Shown here: positions 34,026-45,688 of the stretch, piece after piece
How positions within the stretch are numbered: position 1 is the first letter of the stretch
Layout: each line of letters starts with the position of its first letter
Assembly: GCA_009667805.1 (NCBI GenBank)
Contig: CM019067.1
Span: 248,469,721-248,533,720, forward strand
Direction: 5' to 3'
DNA from: Leptobrachium leishanense
Taxonomy: Eukaryota > Chordata > Amphibia > Anura > Megophryidae
DNA: 64,000 nt
Position numbers and translations under genes: made by a program
The notes under the pieces: generated by a model
Database searches by the model: none
What the model saw: only the letters and a program-made list of their open reading frames with translations
What the model was told of the DNA's origin: nothing

Positions 34026-34141
34026 CAGATCAAAAATTTCTGGGATGAGGAAAGAGGACTTCTTCATTAACAAATAAAAGCAAATCAATGGATTATGTAA
34101 ATGCAGCACCGCTGGAAAGCTTTTATCAGTCCTACTCAAAG
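34026..34141 (+). CDS. Candidate host exon with start codon
   Basis: An acceptor-like tttctttctcag precedes position 34026 and a donor-like AAG|GTATGAG follows 34141. An ATG at 34088 opens an 18-codon frame, MDYVNAAPLESFYQSYSK, that runs in phase 0 to the donor; upstream frames in the exon have stops, as expected for a 5' UTR. The start context has G at +4 but T at -3. I do not recognise the peptide. It could be an alternative first coding exon of a gene lying mostly outside the window, or a chance match. Confidence 0.35.
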
Positions 34142-34794
34142 GTATGAGTGACATAGTCAATAACTGGAGTTGTCGTGTTGTGTTCTGTTACATTTTGTAT
34201 AATAATCTGCAGTGCAATGAATTATAATAATAATAAACACAGTAATTGAATATAACTGTACTTTATCTATGATTTCCGGATAAACAGACATCCCGATAAA
34301 ATGGGCATTTTATTATACTTGGTATTGTTTAGTAAAGCGCTTATGCTTCATTAGAATAAACACAATATAGACGCATATATAATAAGTAAAATGTATACAC
34401 TTAATGTTTTTATGCAATCTTGCACGTTTTGTCTTTGTAAATTAATTCTACAGCAGAATGTTTACAAATAAATATATGTATGGTGGAAATTTAGTTCACA
34501 ATGACTGGCATGGTTTGCTTAAGCCTGCTAACATCATCAATGTATTCCACCTTTTGGCAGGTCTTATTGTGCAAACCTAATGAGTGCTCTTATGGGATCA
34601 CCTCACTTACCGAGGGCTGGGTCCTTTCTGGAGCTCCCTGCAGTTCAAGCAATCCGTGGCCATTCATTGTGAACTAAATTTCCACCATTTTCAACAGAGC
34701 TTAGGTTTAAGAACCTTCTAAAATATCTTAAATGGGTTAAGAACTGATGTAACCCTGAAGGGGGAAAGAAATGTTAGAAGCTTTGAAGGGTTAA

Positions 34795-34841
34795 AAATCC
34801 TTCCTGGTAAAATCCTTTATAAATAAATAAATAAATAAACT
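34795..34841 (+). mobile_element. LINE (L2-type) 3' tail fragment
   Basis: aatccttcctggtaaaatcc followed by (taaa)n matches the end of the LINE at 22.1 kb. The preceding ~200 bp may be a diverged upstream part but no motif is certain. Confidence 0.55.
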
Positions 34842-35004
34842 CTGGCAAAATCTGGTAAAATGTTTAGACGTATAAAGCTGCTGTTGTTTTTTGAGTGTGT
34901 TGACTGGAGCGCTCTCTTCCTGGTTTGTTGATTTTATCTTGAGATGCACCCGCACTAAGTGCTTCGTTTAGGTTGAGTGCTACCCTCCCCATGTAATATA
35001 TACA

Positions 35005-35356
35005 CAGTCAGGTCCAGAAGTATTGGGGCATCGACACAATTCTAACATCTTTGGCTCTATACACCACCACAATGGAGTTGGAATGAAACAAACACAATGT
35101 GCTTTAACTGCAGACTGTCAGCTTTAATTTGAGGGTATGTACATCCAACTCAGGTGAACGGTGTAGGACCTACATCTGCAAACTGCTGTAAATCCTACAC
35201 CGTTCACCTGAGTTGGATGTACATACCCTCAAATTAAAGCTGACAGTCTGCAGTTAAAGCACATTGTGTTTGTTTCATTCCAACTCCATTGTTGTGGTGT
35301 ATAGAGCCAAAGATGTTAGAATTGTGTCGATGTCCCAATATTTCTGGACCTGACTG
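35005..35356. mobile_element. Tc1-type foldback MITE
   Basis: Nearly the whole 352 bp is one palindrome: CAGTCAGGTCCAGAAGTATT at the left, its complement at the right, arms of about 160 bp and a short centre (tgcaaactgctgtaa). A TA follows the right end. The terminus resembles Tc1-family ends. No coding capacity. Confidence 0.75.

Positions 35357-35358
<2 letters not shown>

Positions 35359-35388
<30 letters not shown>
35359..35388. repeat. (TA)n microsatellite
   Basis: Simple TA repeat next to the foldback MITE; TA is also its insertion target. Confidence 0.85.
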
Positions 35389-35391
<3 letters not shown>

Positions 35392-35726
35392 CAGCAGAAT
35401 AAGATAGCTGTCCATATCTATAAACCTTACAAGCTGTGGAATGTAGATGTAGTAGATCCTAGTATAAGAATTATACTTAAATTTTTGATCTCTCAAAATA
35501 TGTATTGTTTGTATAGAATAAAAGACTGTACATGGTCCACATCCCTGAGGGTTTTATTTTTTATGATCATGATTTAGCAAACTGCAGAGCGCCATCTAAA
35601 GTTTCTGGTGGTGCACATGTCTACCCAGTATTACCCAATTCCAGTGCTCATAGAAAAGGGAAGCAGATCTCATAACAGTTAAATTGCTAATGTTGTAAAG
35701 CAGGGGTCAGCAACCTTAACCCTCCA

Positions 35727-37268
35727 GGGGCACTATCACCTGGTGTGTGCTAACCCTAGCATCGGCATGTTTTTGCGTTACCGCCAGGTCAATTGAGTCT
35801 AGCGCCTGTGTCACGAAGGGGGTCGGGGACCTGACCTGACAGAGGGGTGTGAGCCTAATGAGCAGTGAAAATTAGGCAGACATCCAGGACTAGAAAACAT
35901 ATATTTATTGTATGGACCATGAAAGAACAAGGCTAAACATAAACTCAAAACAGGGATCCAGAACACAATACAATAAACAGAGCCTAAACCCTCAAGGCAA
36001 GAAATATAAAGAAAACCAGATATAAACAAATAGGCAACTAAACATGGGAAGCAGAACTAAACATGGGAAGCAGAACTAAACAGACAGACTGAGCATGTAG
36101 ACAGACAGACAGACAGAACTGAGCAGGATAAATCTAGAGCAAGGCAAACCAGACATGAGCTGAATGACTGATCCAGGATGAATGAGACCGCACCCTACTA
36201 AGGGAGTGGTCTCCATTTATACAAAATGGTCCAGGGTGAACCAATGGAGTCCAGGTACTGATCAGGCTTGGAATCCAAGAAATGAACGAAATAAAAATAA
36301 TCCAAAAGCAGCAATGTCCACTACTGCCAGAGGGGGCGCCAGAGACCCAGAACGTCACAGCCTGATCAACAGATCGTTTGTCTCTTCCTTGAAACGGGAA
36401 AATTCCTTTGGGCGTTGCTATTAGCGATTCGTACCGCAAGCTTACTGTACATTCCATGTCCTATACTTAACATGGGGAGCGCTAGAGATCTCTAACGTTT
36501 TTGTAACCAAAGAATCACTTCCTGCCTCCACTAATTTCTGGAAGGAAGCTAATCACTAAATTTTACCTATTGCTCAACTCTGGTGTTAACTCAAAAACAC
36601 AAAAACAGGTCCTCGCCCAAAATTAACAGGCAGTTAACAACAGTCAATTGAATGGAATGCAGCACATGTGTTCTCATGGCCCTATACACCATAGTAATGG
36701 ACCTGGTCAGTAATGTCGCTGCTGTTGCAGTAGGCTCTATTATGATATATATGTATCCTTTATCCACAGATATCCTAATTCTAATATATTCCCTAATTTT
36801 AAACATTTAATGTTGGGGGTTATTCATAGTATGTAAGCGGTTGATTATTAGGGTGACTGTTTGGACCATGTTTAAAGGGACACAAGGATAAGTCTTGCCC
36901 TGAAACATTTATTATTTATATGCCGCAGCAGGGAAATTATTGTCGCTCATTTGGTCTTTCTTTTGGATCTATTAAATGCATTGTAATGATTCTACATGCT
37001 GTTGGGTGGCATTTATCATGCAATGCCCCTCAGCCTTAATATATGTGTGTTACAAAAGTGCTAGTGATCTCTAGCGCTCCCTATGTTAAGTATAGGGCGT
37101 GGAAAGTAAAGTAAGCTCACGCTATGAATTGCTATTAGCGATGCGCTAAGTGATTTTTCCTGTTTTTGGCGAGAGGCAAACGATCTGTTGATCAGACGCT
37201 AGACTGAATTAACCTGATGTAACGCAATGCCAATGCTAGCGTTAGCTCACACCATGCGATAGTGCCCC
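35727..37268. mobile_element. Inverted-repeat element, family 3, copy 2
   Basis: Ends GGGGCACTATCACCTGGTG and its partial complement (GCGATAGTGCCCC). The interior shares about 600 bp with copy 1 at 7.66-8.87 kb, including gtaatgg..atggtca.caatgtcgctgctgttgcag-type text. A solo LTR interrupts it near its left end. Confidence 0.65.
35809..36359 (-). mobile_element. Solo LTR 2 (551 bp), minus strand
   Basis: Termini TGTCACGAAGG and GAACGTCACA, with GCCTG on both sides (35804-35808, 36360-36364), an exact 5-bp duplication. On the minus strand a TATAAAT box lies near 36,215 and an AATAAA signal near 35,903, in the right order for U3-R. No internal genes. It inserted into family 3 copy 2, whose copy 1 shows the uninterrupted site. 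Confidence 0.85.
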
Positions 37269-37302
37269 TATATGGCCAATGTTGCTGATCCCTGTTTTAA
37301 AG

Positions 37303-37653
37303 TACGAACACCACACATCAGTGTGAAAACTGCTTTAATCAATGGGATTTTGAATGGAGTGTATCAAACTGTCAAAATAATGTCTGTAGGTGATGAAGCA
37401 CTAGTAATAAGATAAGATATAGGGTTGATTTCAAGCTCTGGAATATTAGAACCATTAATATCATATAGGTAAAATTTGTGGGACTAATACAAGGAAGGCA
37501 ACCCATACAGGGCCACCCATCTGGAGCTGGACATTCTTTGTACATATACCAAAGAACAGATCAGTATTTTACCATTTCACATGCAGGAAATGAAAATATG
37601 CCTTTTGTTTAGTAGCCTTTTCCAAGATGCTAAGCTTGTTTGTGATATATGCA
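37303..37653. other. Stretch without recognised gene
   Basis: No gene, repeat or boundary seen. Confidence 0.4.
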
Positions 37654-37661
37654 ATTTTAAT

Positions 37662-38243
37662 TAGAGATGTGCATTCGTTTTGAAAAAATTCGGAATTTGG
37701 AACGAAATTTGATAATTCGTATTCGGAAGTACTTCCGAATAGCGAATCGATACGATACGAATTCGAACCGAAGCGATATATAATTATTTTTTTTCGTTTT
37801 ACACTGTGTCATCATCATAAAAAAATTTGAATAACTGATATCAACTATTGAATTTGAAATGAACTATCAAATTGATATCAACTATCGAATTGATAACTTA
37901 CAATACAAGTAACAGTCAGCAAAGGACTTTATGAAATAAATTAATTTTGTTTCACTGTTTAATTTGACTCAAATACTAAATCTGTGGCACAGTTTAAAAT
38001 TTAACCCTAGCTTTTCTTTTAACAGCAAAATTTGATTAACTGGGGTTTTATCTAGTGATCCAAAATTCGAATTGATATCAACTATCGAATTGATATATGA
38101 AATTCGAATCGATTCGAAATTTGAAATCGAAAAAAAATGAAATACGAAACGAAATTAGTTACGAAATTCTGAAAACGAAATTAATTAAAAACTTAACGAA
38201 ACTAAACTAAACTAAACAAATTTTTCAGCCATGCACATCCCTA
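37662..38243. mobile_element. hAT-like MITE, 582 bp
   Basis: Ends TAGAGATGTGCATTCG and CATGCACATCCCTA, flanked by an exact 8-bp duplication ATTTTAAT (37654-37661, 38244-38251). The interior is made of short repeats around attcgaa/aattcgat and atatcaactatcgaat. No coding capacity. Confidence 0.85.
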
Positions 38244-38251
38244 ATTTTAAT

Positions 38252-38756
38252 AATATTAAATAACAACTGTGATGCCTCTTGGGTTAGTGTTAATCTGTTA
38301 AAAAAGCAGGACTTTGATAGACACAACCAAATGAGAATATATTGAACCCTGGTCGTTCCAGCTGCAGACTATAGTTCTCACGATGCTCACAAAGTCTTGA
38401 TGACATGTATAATTGATGATGTCAGTGTTTTATTTCAGGCAGCTGTATGGATCCCCCACCACCACCTTTTTTCCTTCTCAGTCACCACAACCCACGCAGG
38501 CTGTTCTGTTGGAGATACAAGTATTCTAGCAGAACAGCTTGCCAAGTGACTCTGCTATTGTGTCATAATAAGCTTGTAGCATTTTAAATTGTTTGCAATC
38601 AACTAAAAACAAGCGTGACTTGAAATTCATATCTTACCGGCCGAAGTAGCTGTATCCTAAGAATGAGCTATTTCTCATAGGTGGCCTTGTCTAAAAAAGT
38701 GCACATTTCTTACCCCATGTCATTCATACAGAAAACAAATTCATCTGTACATTTTC
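38252..38756. other. Stretch without recognised gene
   Basis: No gene, repeat or boundary seen. Confidence 0.4.
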
Positions 38757-39140
38757 CCAAATGCCTAAAAAAATCTTAAAGATAAGTAAAGAGACTTTTT
38801 GCTGCAAATTAAAAGAATAAATGGTTTAATAAATATTGAATAAAAATGGGAATATTTTTAACATTGAAACCTATGGGTTTCGTCTTATAAACCTGCTGAA
38901 TGAAACCACTGAACATCAGGGCATTTCTCTGCTGTTCAGTGTTCTCTGAATAGATTAACCATTGCTTCTCTATGGGGATTTCACTGCCTCCGAACAGCAC
39001 TGTATTTTGCTGGCAATTCGCAAAATTTGGCGAACTGCCTGCTTTGTGAATAGCCGAATGGCCTCGAAATTGCACCATACGGGAAAATTCCCTGTTCAGT
39101 GCAATTTCGGGGCCAGTTCGACTCTCTCTGAATAACCCCT
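38757..39140 (-). mobile_element. 0.9-kb MITE, family 1, partial and diverged copy
   Basis: Minus-strand match to the left part of family 1 (gaagcctatggg-type block, ttctctgaatag, gccgaatggcc) ending CTGAATAACCCC at 39140. The rest is absent. Confidence 0.6.
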
Positions 39141-39482
39141 ATTGTAGTCTAATATTGTTAGTGAAAAGGACTTTCTGGACAAATGCCAAATGTTTTTGCA
39201 AATTGTTGGTCATAATACTGGGAGTTGAAACTAGAATGCGTGTTGTGAGGAAAGAGATATTCGAGGCATTCAGAATCCTTCTTATGTCACTTTGAGATAT
39301 GTAACATGAAAGATTGTTTTCTGCACCCCTTAATCTTTGTAAACCAGTCAAACATACCTAATCCAAGACCTGCTGTTTTAAAGAACATAATAGAAATGAG
39401 AGCCATATTCAGCACCTACAGTACATCCATTCCATTACATGAAACAGAAAACAATACGAGAAGGAGCTCGTACTCCTTTCTT

Positions 39483-39611
39483 AGGGCAATATTCCACAGT
39501 TGGTGCTAACGTACCCAGAGCTGTTTTAAATTTAACAAGCATAGACTATAATGGCTCTGGTAAGTTTACAATGGCTCTGGTTAAGTTAGCACCAGTTTTG
39601 GAATAGGGCCC
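39483..39611. mobile_element. Short foldback MITE, family 2, copy 2
   Basis: AGGGCAATATTCCACAGTTGGTG and its complement (CACCAGTTTTGGAATAGGGCCC) enclose tataatggctctgg, as in the 6.2-kb copy. TTA flanks both sides. Confidence 0.65.
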
Positions 39612-39724
39612 TTAGTGTGTAAGTGATCGCCACCCTGAGTGAACTTATCCTTATGATATCACAGAGAACCAACTATGCTCCTCTAAGTAATGGTAAAGGC
39701 TGATGAACACAGATAGTTGGTTAT

Positions 39725-40336
39725 TGTCACGTCCCACGCCATATTCCAGCCCCGGCGCCTGGCAGCACCATCCTTGCTGCTCGCTGGCCGGTTGCTGAGT
39801 GACATGCAGGTACATTGTGGTCAAGTGGTGAAGCTGTGGGCAGGGCAAGGTGTGATGATGCATCGTCCGCCCAGTTTAAAACCACTCAGCTCAGGCAAGT
39901 TCATTGCCCCAACATGGTTTTCACCTCCTCTCAGTGCTCGTTCGTATTTCTGTGTATTATCTGATTTTGTGTATCGAACCTGGCTTGTTTGATTCCTCCC
40001 TGACTCTTAACCCTTAGCATTCCGTTAACGACTCTCGCTCTGGCACTACTACCTCTGATTGTTCTGTTAACCCTTTCTGGTGATACGACCCCAGCTATTC
40101 TGACTACCCACTCTGGTATATGACACTTGGCATTTCTGATAACCCGCTCTGGTAAATGACCCTTGGCATTCCCCTGACATCCCAATTTCGTGCTAACCCC
40201 TGGTGTGTTGTTCTGGATACGTATTCCTCCGATTCTGTTCTAGGTAGACGTACCGACCATTCTAAGGATCAGGAGTGTGGGATAGTTGTGCTGCGTACAG
40301 GGACCAGTATCGTAGTTATCACGGAGGACCGTGACA
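39725..40336 (+). mobile_element. Solo LTR 3 (612 bp)
   Basis: Termini TGTCACGTCC and GGACCGTGACA, with GTTAT on both sides (39720-39724, 40337-40341), an exact 5-bp duplication. A cagtttaaaac motif near 39,878 may be the TATA region. The second half has loose repeats of cttggcattcc/ctctggtaaatgac. Internal genes are absent. Termini resemble solo LTRs 1 and 2, so they may be related families. Confidence 0.85.
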
Positions 40337-40483
40337 GTTATCCACTAAGTGTCAGAATTGCTAAAATTGCCAGTACTGCACTACTGAGAAATGCTGGTGC
40401 TTCCCAAAACTAAAAACTTTAAAAAAAACACTTTACTGTAAAGCTGTTAAGTTTCTAGTTTCGAGAAGCCCCAGAGTTTCTTG

Positions 40484-40680
40484 GCACTTGGATGGAGTAG
40501 AGGTAACATCACTGCTCTATAACCGTGGAGATTCAGGTTCAAATCCCTGCAAGAGCACCTCTCCAGTAAGTGTCCTTGGGCAAGACACCTAACGGTACAT
40601 ACTCGCCACCCAGGACATACTTGAAAACGAGCGAAATCTCAATGTATCCTTCCTGGTAAAATCCTTTCTCAAAAAAGAGA
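40484..40680 (+). mobile_element. tRNA-derived SINE, most complete copy
   Basis: A tRNA-like head (ggatggagtagaggtaac, A-box region; GGTTCAAATCC B box at 40536-40546), a middle part (caagagcacctctccag..gtccttgggcaagacacc) and a tail (acccaggacatacttgaaaac, ctcaatgtatccttcctgg) shared with the LINE at 22.1 kb. It should be moved by the LINE's reverse transcriptase. Confidence 0.8.
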
Positions 40681-40779
40681 AAATAAATTTACATCACATA
40701 GAGTACTCACTACTCATTCCAGGACCTCACACAGAATGTCTGTGACAAAATAATGGCGAAAGCCACAACCACACAAGGG

Positions 40780-41821
40780 TTAACCCCTTCACTGCTGATG
40801 ACGTGTGGGACACGTCCTCCTTGACTCCCACTATATGCAGAGGATGTGCCCCACACAACATCCGCTTAGCGGGAGCCCGGAGAGATACTCACCTCTCTCC
40901 TTCGGGGTCCCGTGACGGTCTGACTTCCCCGAAGTCAGACGCGTCATTTAAGGGCTGCCCCACATAAATGACGTCATCGCGCCATGTGCGATGACGTCAT
41001 TTTCGGGCTACCCCTGGACATCGCATGGAAGGGAGGGGTGATCCTTTCGGGATCCCTCTCCCTCCCGATCGGGAGGATGCAGCTGCTCAAACCAGGCACC
41101 GCTTAAAAGGGGAGAGTCTCCCCTTTTAAGTGGTGCCTGGTTTTAACCCCTCACTTACCGGGCTACGATACAGCGCCATCCGGCGCTGCATCGCAGCCTA
41201 GCTCCGGTGGGGGCCACCATCTTGGATGGCGGCTCCACCTCCGGGTCCCCCCTGGCTACCTAAAGTCATCGCACATGTTGCAATGACGTCAGTTAGCCAG
41301 GGAACCCCTAGTTGCCTGGGGATTTCCCAAGGAAATCCCCTGGTGGAGATATGGGGGTTCAAAGGAACCCCCTATCTCCCAAACCGTGGCAGCTAGGGGG
41401 TCCCCTGAGCATGGCCTTTCGAATGAAATCAAACATGACCAGGTACAAAGTAAAAATAAAATAAAAATAAAAATAATAAATAAAAAAAATTGAATTTTTT
41501 TTTATCAATCGCACCCCGTAGAAAATATAACCGCAAACGCTCATGTGATAAAATGTGAAAAAAAACACTTTACACGCTGTAGATGATTAAAAATTCAAAT
41601 TTTATTGCATTTTTTGTTATAATATACAGGCAGGACATGACGTATACATATTATAATGATATATTATGAATCTGCCGAATCTTCCGGAAAAGAACGATAT
41701 ATAATATGTCTGGGTCGTATAATAAAATGTGGCTTCAAATCGCGTTTAAACATGATGAGCGAAAGCGGTAAAAATTAGCTCAGCACACAGCGGTGAAATG
41801 CCTCAGCAGTGAAAGGGTTAA
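40780..41821. mobile_element. piggyBac-like MITE with hairpin array, copy 3 (diverged)
   Basis: TTAA bounds both ends (40780-40783, 41818-41821) with TTAACCCCTTCACTGCTG at the left and the complement of TTAACCCTTTCACTGCTG at the right. Sequence differs from copies 1 and 2, but hairpins stand at matching places: 40,966-41,002, 41,092-41,140, 41,213-41,233 and 41,350-41,380. The AT-rich right half (tgttataatatacag, gacatgacgtatacat) is well conserved. Confidence 0.8.
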
Positions 41822-41859
41822 TGGAGAGAGCTACCGCTTTTTACAATACTTGTAACTAA

Positions 41860-42290
41860 AGGCTGTAAAGAAGGTACAGGAACAATATATATAAAATATA
41901 AAAATATATTGAGGTCTTGGAGGTTACAGGTGCAGGTGGAAACAGAAGACCAGCAGAGCTGCTGACTCGAGTGATCTGGATGGGTGTACTTGTGGAATAA
42001 GGACGATCTGTAACAATGGGAAGAGTTATTGAGGGCTTTGAATGTGAGTGTCAGTATATTAAATTGTATCCTGTAAGGCACAGGAAATCAGTGGTGGGAC
42101 TGGCAGAAGGTGCAGATTGCCGGGTGAGAAATATAAGCCAGGCCGCAGCATTTACTATGGACTGGTAGGGGACAAGGTAGGTTTTGGGAAGGCCAATATG
42201 AAAGGGGTTATAGTAATAAAGTCATGATCTGACAAGAGCATGAACAAGCAGCTTAACTACATATTGAGTAGCAAAAGTGAGAGGTGCGAG
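41860..42290. repeat. Probable dispersed repeat
   Basis: Text such as attaaattgtatcctgtaag, aaatcagtggtgggac and ggccgcagcatttac recalls a repeat frequent in frog genomes. From memory; there is no second copy here. Confidence 0.3.
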
Positions 42291-42299
42291 TAATGTTTT

Positions 42300-43130
42300 T
42301 TATAGTTTCAGGTGAAATACATTTAATAGTTGCTTCTTTTCTTGGAATTCCGTTCTCTATAATATGCACCAAGTTATTGTACATGGTAGATGAGAATTGA
42401 ATTGAACGAGTAAGGAAATAAATAGTCCAAAGGAGTATTATTCAATGCTCATTCTTCTTCATAGCTTCTTGATATATAGACATGTTCAATGTTCAGCAGG
42501 TCATTGTATACATTTCCATGTTCTGTGGTCATTAGACTTTGTTCACTGATTTAAAGGGCAGTCGGCACAACTCTTCTTAAGGGCATCAATATTATCTCCT
42601 GGCTATTTATTATAAGGGGACATTTCAGTTCATGCGAATCCACTGACTGACCTTCAGATAGATGATGAAGGAACTATTGTACAAGCAGATAATTACACCA
42701 AGCCATTTGACACATGGAGCATGTCATCCGATAAACGCAGCTTAGTGGAAAGAAGGTATCGTGAATTGAGTTATCAGCACGTCTAACTACCTGGACCCTC
42801 CAGGGAGCTTATCTATTCGTCATAATGAGATTTCACTGTGTAATGAGATACATTGGGTTCTACTAAATTGGCATGTGTTGTCACATAAATTATGTCACTA
42901 GATACAGTCCTACTGGAAATTATGCTTATCAAATATTTCTTTTAAAAAAGTGCCAGTTACGTTGAACCTGTCATGCCAGATAATCAGCAAATCAATAGAT
43001 ATTTTTAAATCCCTATAAATAAGCACCAACTTCCCATCTGCAATTCACTTTATCTACACCAGTATGCCAATGGAAGTGTGCACCAAAGAGAAGAAGCAGC
43101 TCTGTGTAGCCATATAATTAGCAGGTAAAA
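42300..43130. other. Gene-free, single-copy-looking sequence
   Basis: No open frame, repeat or element boundary recognised. Confidence 0.4.
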
Positions 43131-43164
43131 TGCTACTTGAGAGGTCACTGTGTCAGAATCCCTA

Positions 43165-43280
43165 TCGGCCCTATTCTTTACTGTGTGCTAAAATGGGGAT
43201 GCTACCAGGGAAAATCTGCGCTTGCAGGTTTCCACATAGTTTCCCCATTTCCCCCATCAAGATTCCGGGGCAGGCGCTAC
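43165..43280. repeat. Repeat fragment related to 22.7 kb
   Basis: Shares ggccctatt, gtgctaaaa and ggggatgctaccagggaaaa-type text with 22,730-22,815 (there inverted in part). A MITE fragment. Confidence 0.4.
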
Positions 43281-43439
43281 CTTGGCACCTTGCCCTGGAA
43301 CGCATCGCGAACAGCTGGGATATTGCGGTATTCAAATTGTTAAGCAAAATCGTGGTCAGGCAAAAGGTTCCAAAGCGAGGTATCAGGCAAGGGCTTAAAG
43401 TCCAGGAAACAAAATAGAAAAGATAGCCAAATCACTACT

Positions 43440-44790
43440 CTGAGATTACAACAACAATTGAGCGCCTGTTGTTGTCGTCCCTGTAATCCCAGGTTACCTG
43501 TTCCAGGGTCGCAAACCTTAGCACAGCCCCTTGACACCACCCACCCACCAGCCCCTCCATGGGGACCCACCCTAAAACGGAGGTGGCATGAGGTGTGGCC
43601 ACTGAGCCTTGGGCGCCGTGCCGGGTCTGAGACCCTGGGTCAGTGTCTGGGTCGGGGACCCGATTGACAGACCTCACCCGGGGAGGATGTCCTTCATCTG
43701 TTGGTCACTGCTCCTTACACCTGGCTGCCACCATAGAGGGAGGATCCGCCGATGACGCAGACCGCTCCGTGGTCCGAGCCTGGATGCTCAGGACTCTGTG
43801 GTCTGTGGCAATGGGGGAACCTCCCCATGCACTGGTCAGCTGCTGACCAACGTGCTCGGTTGATGCGGCGGAACTGAGCCTCGGGATCAACCTGCACTGG
43901 AGACGTAAACCCGGCATGCTATGACGTGCCGGGCGTCGGCAGGACCCAGGGTGAGTTCTGATGTACGAACAATTTTTTGAGTTTAGCACACCTGATATTT
44001 ATCTTCAGAACAATTTATTACAGTTTAGAATTCAAGGCTGTGTCAGTGGTCTGTAGTAGGTCTCATGATGCTGGACACTAGCTGATGATTCCAGACTGCG
44101 CATTGTTCACCCCATCTTTCTGGCTGAGGCTCCTTAGCTTTGTCCCGTACCCCCATTTTTCAAACTCTTGTTTCTTTTTTGCTGACTCTTAGATTTCCTT
44201 TATCCCACTTTATGGCACGCTTCTTTATTGCGATTTTTGTATCTGGACACTTCCCTTCCCTGTGGCCTATGCTTTTTGGTTCTATGGGACTCTTGTGTGT
44301 TGGTGGGGGCATCAGGATTACCTATCCCCACCTCCTTTTTGTTTGTGTGTGTGTGCGCAGGACGTTGGGTTGCCCTGGATGAGCCACCAGGATGGCTCTG
44401 GTCATTTTTTTGGCCCCAGGTCTCACAGCCCTGTGACCTCTTCCATGGCCTCCAGCTTTCCCTTGGGTTGCAAGGGTGCGCCGGGAATGCCACCTCTTTT
44501 GGGCAGTCCCCCACCCTCCACAAACTCCTCCCCTACTCATTTTTGGTTCCCCTGATGTCCCTTTGCTGACTCCACCAACTTCCTTGTGCGGAACGCCCGG
44601 TATGTTGTAACGCCCCTTCCCCTTTTTGTTTTTATTTCTTGAATGATTTGAGACACTCCTTAAGACTTTTATATTTTTTGATGTGTAATAATAATAATAA
44701 TAATTTTTGAGACTTCATATGCTGGCTCTTCGCGTCCACTTTTTTCTTTGACGTTTTGTGTCTTTTCAAAATTATAAATAAATAAATAAG
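43440..44790. repeat. Unrecognised, GC-rich then T-rich; possible retroelement remnant
   Basis: The left half (to ~43,960) is GC-rich with overlapping open frames on both strands but no domain. The right half is T/C-rich like the region at 31.0-31.6 kb, and ends with (taaa)n at 44,775-44,790, a LINE-type tail. I cannot name it. Confidence 0.3.
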
Positions 44791-44794
44791 GTAT

Positions 44795-45688
44795 CTTGTG
44801 CTCCTTCAATCAAAGTGCTCCAATTACTTTTTATTTAATCCAGGAAAAACGTATGTTCCTCCCACTGGCCATTCATCAAAGCACCCAACATGGACTGGCT
44901 GAGAAGATGCCTTAACTTCTCGATTTGACCCTTGACTTCAGGCCAGGCATTTGCCCAGTATGCCCAATGGCCAGTCTGGGTCTGACTTTGGGATAGTCAA
45001 TCATTGTTACTCCAGTTATTGTTCGGATAAACGATATACTCATTCCTCCTTGTCAATTTCTGTTAGATCTAGAACTTGTAGTGAATTGGAAACTGAGATG
45101 CCTTACAATGGATACACATAGTGAATGGAAAATGCTGTTGCCCTCTGAATCCTCTGTATGATAATTAATACGATCTTCAGTGTCTCACACGTAAGCTGTC
45201 AGGTAATATTAGTTCTCCGTCTTCCTAACATGACATGATTCACTCCCCACCGTATGCTAATTTGAGAAATTGTAACATAGTAATTCTTTTCAGAGACGCT
45301 ATCACGCCGTTTCAAATGATTCAGTACTCCACTTGCAATTCAATACCATCAGTGGTAGTCTATCTAACTCTACATGTTATAGCAGAAAGTGCATTTCTTT
45401 TAAACTGTGTGACTATCTGATTCGAGGCTGCTTGTTCTTATCTTGTGACTAGGGATAAATATTATGTTTTATTTATGTACAGCATTATTATTCGGCATTA
45501 TATTCAGCAGTTGTAACTTTAATTTATTCCTGCGGCATACATATGACATGCATACTTTTTTAATCTTAAATGTACAATATTTTTTAATATTAAAACTACA
45601 TAAATGGTGTGTATTAGGAAGAGATGATTTAATAATTGATGAAACTATATAGTGCATCAAGTCATATTCACCTGCTGAGCCCGCTATC
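44795..45688. other. Stretch without recognised gene
   Basis: AT-rich, no element boundary or domain seen; short open frames near 45.2-45.65 kb have no support. Confidence 0.4.

Larger units (their letters stand above)
35701..37294. mobile_element. Short hAT, host of a nested element
   Basis: The ends CAGGGGTCAGCAACCTT and TGTTGCTGATCCCTG are inverted. Flanks TTGTAAAG and TTTTAAAG form an 8-bp duplication with one mismatch. Only about 50 bp of the hAT remain outside the nested element, so it is a very small or deleted copy. Confidence 0.75.

Noticed and set aside
40536..40546. tRNA gene suggested by a perfect B box
   Set aside because: No cloverleaf could be drawn around it; the B box belongs to a SINE that is repeated in the window and ends in a LINE tail.
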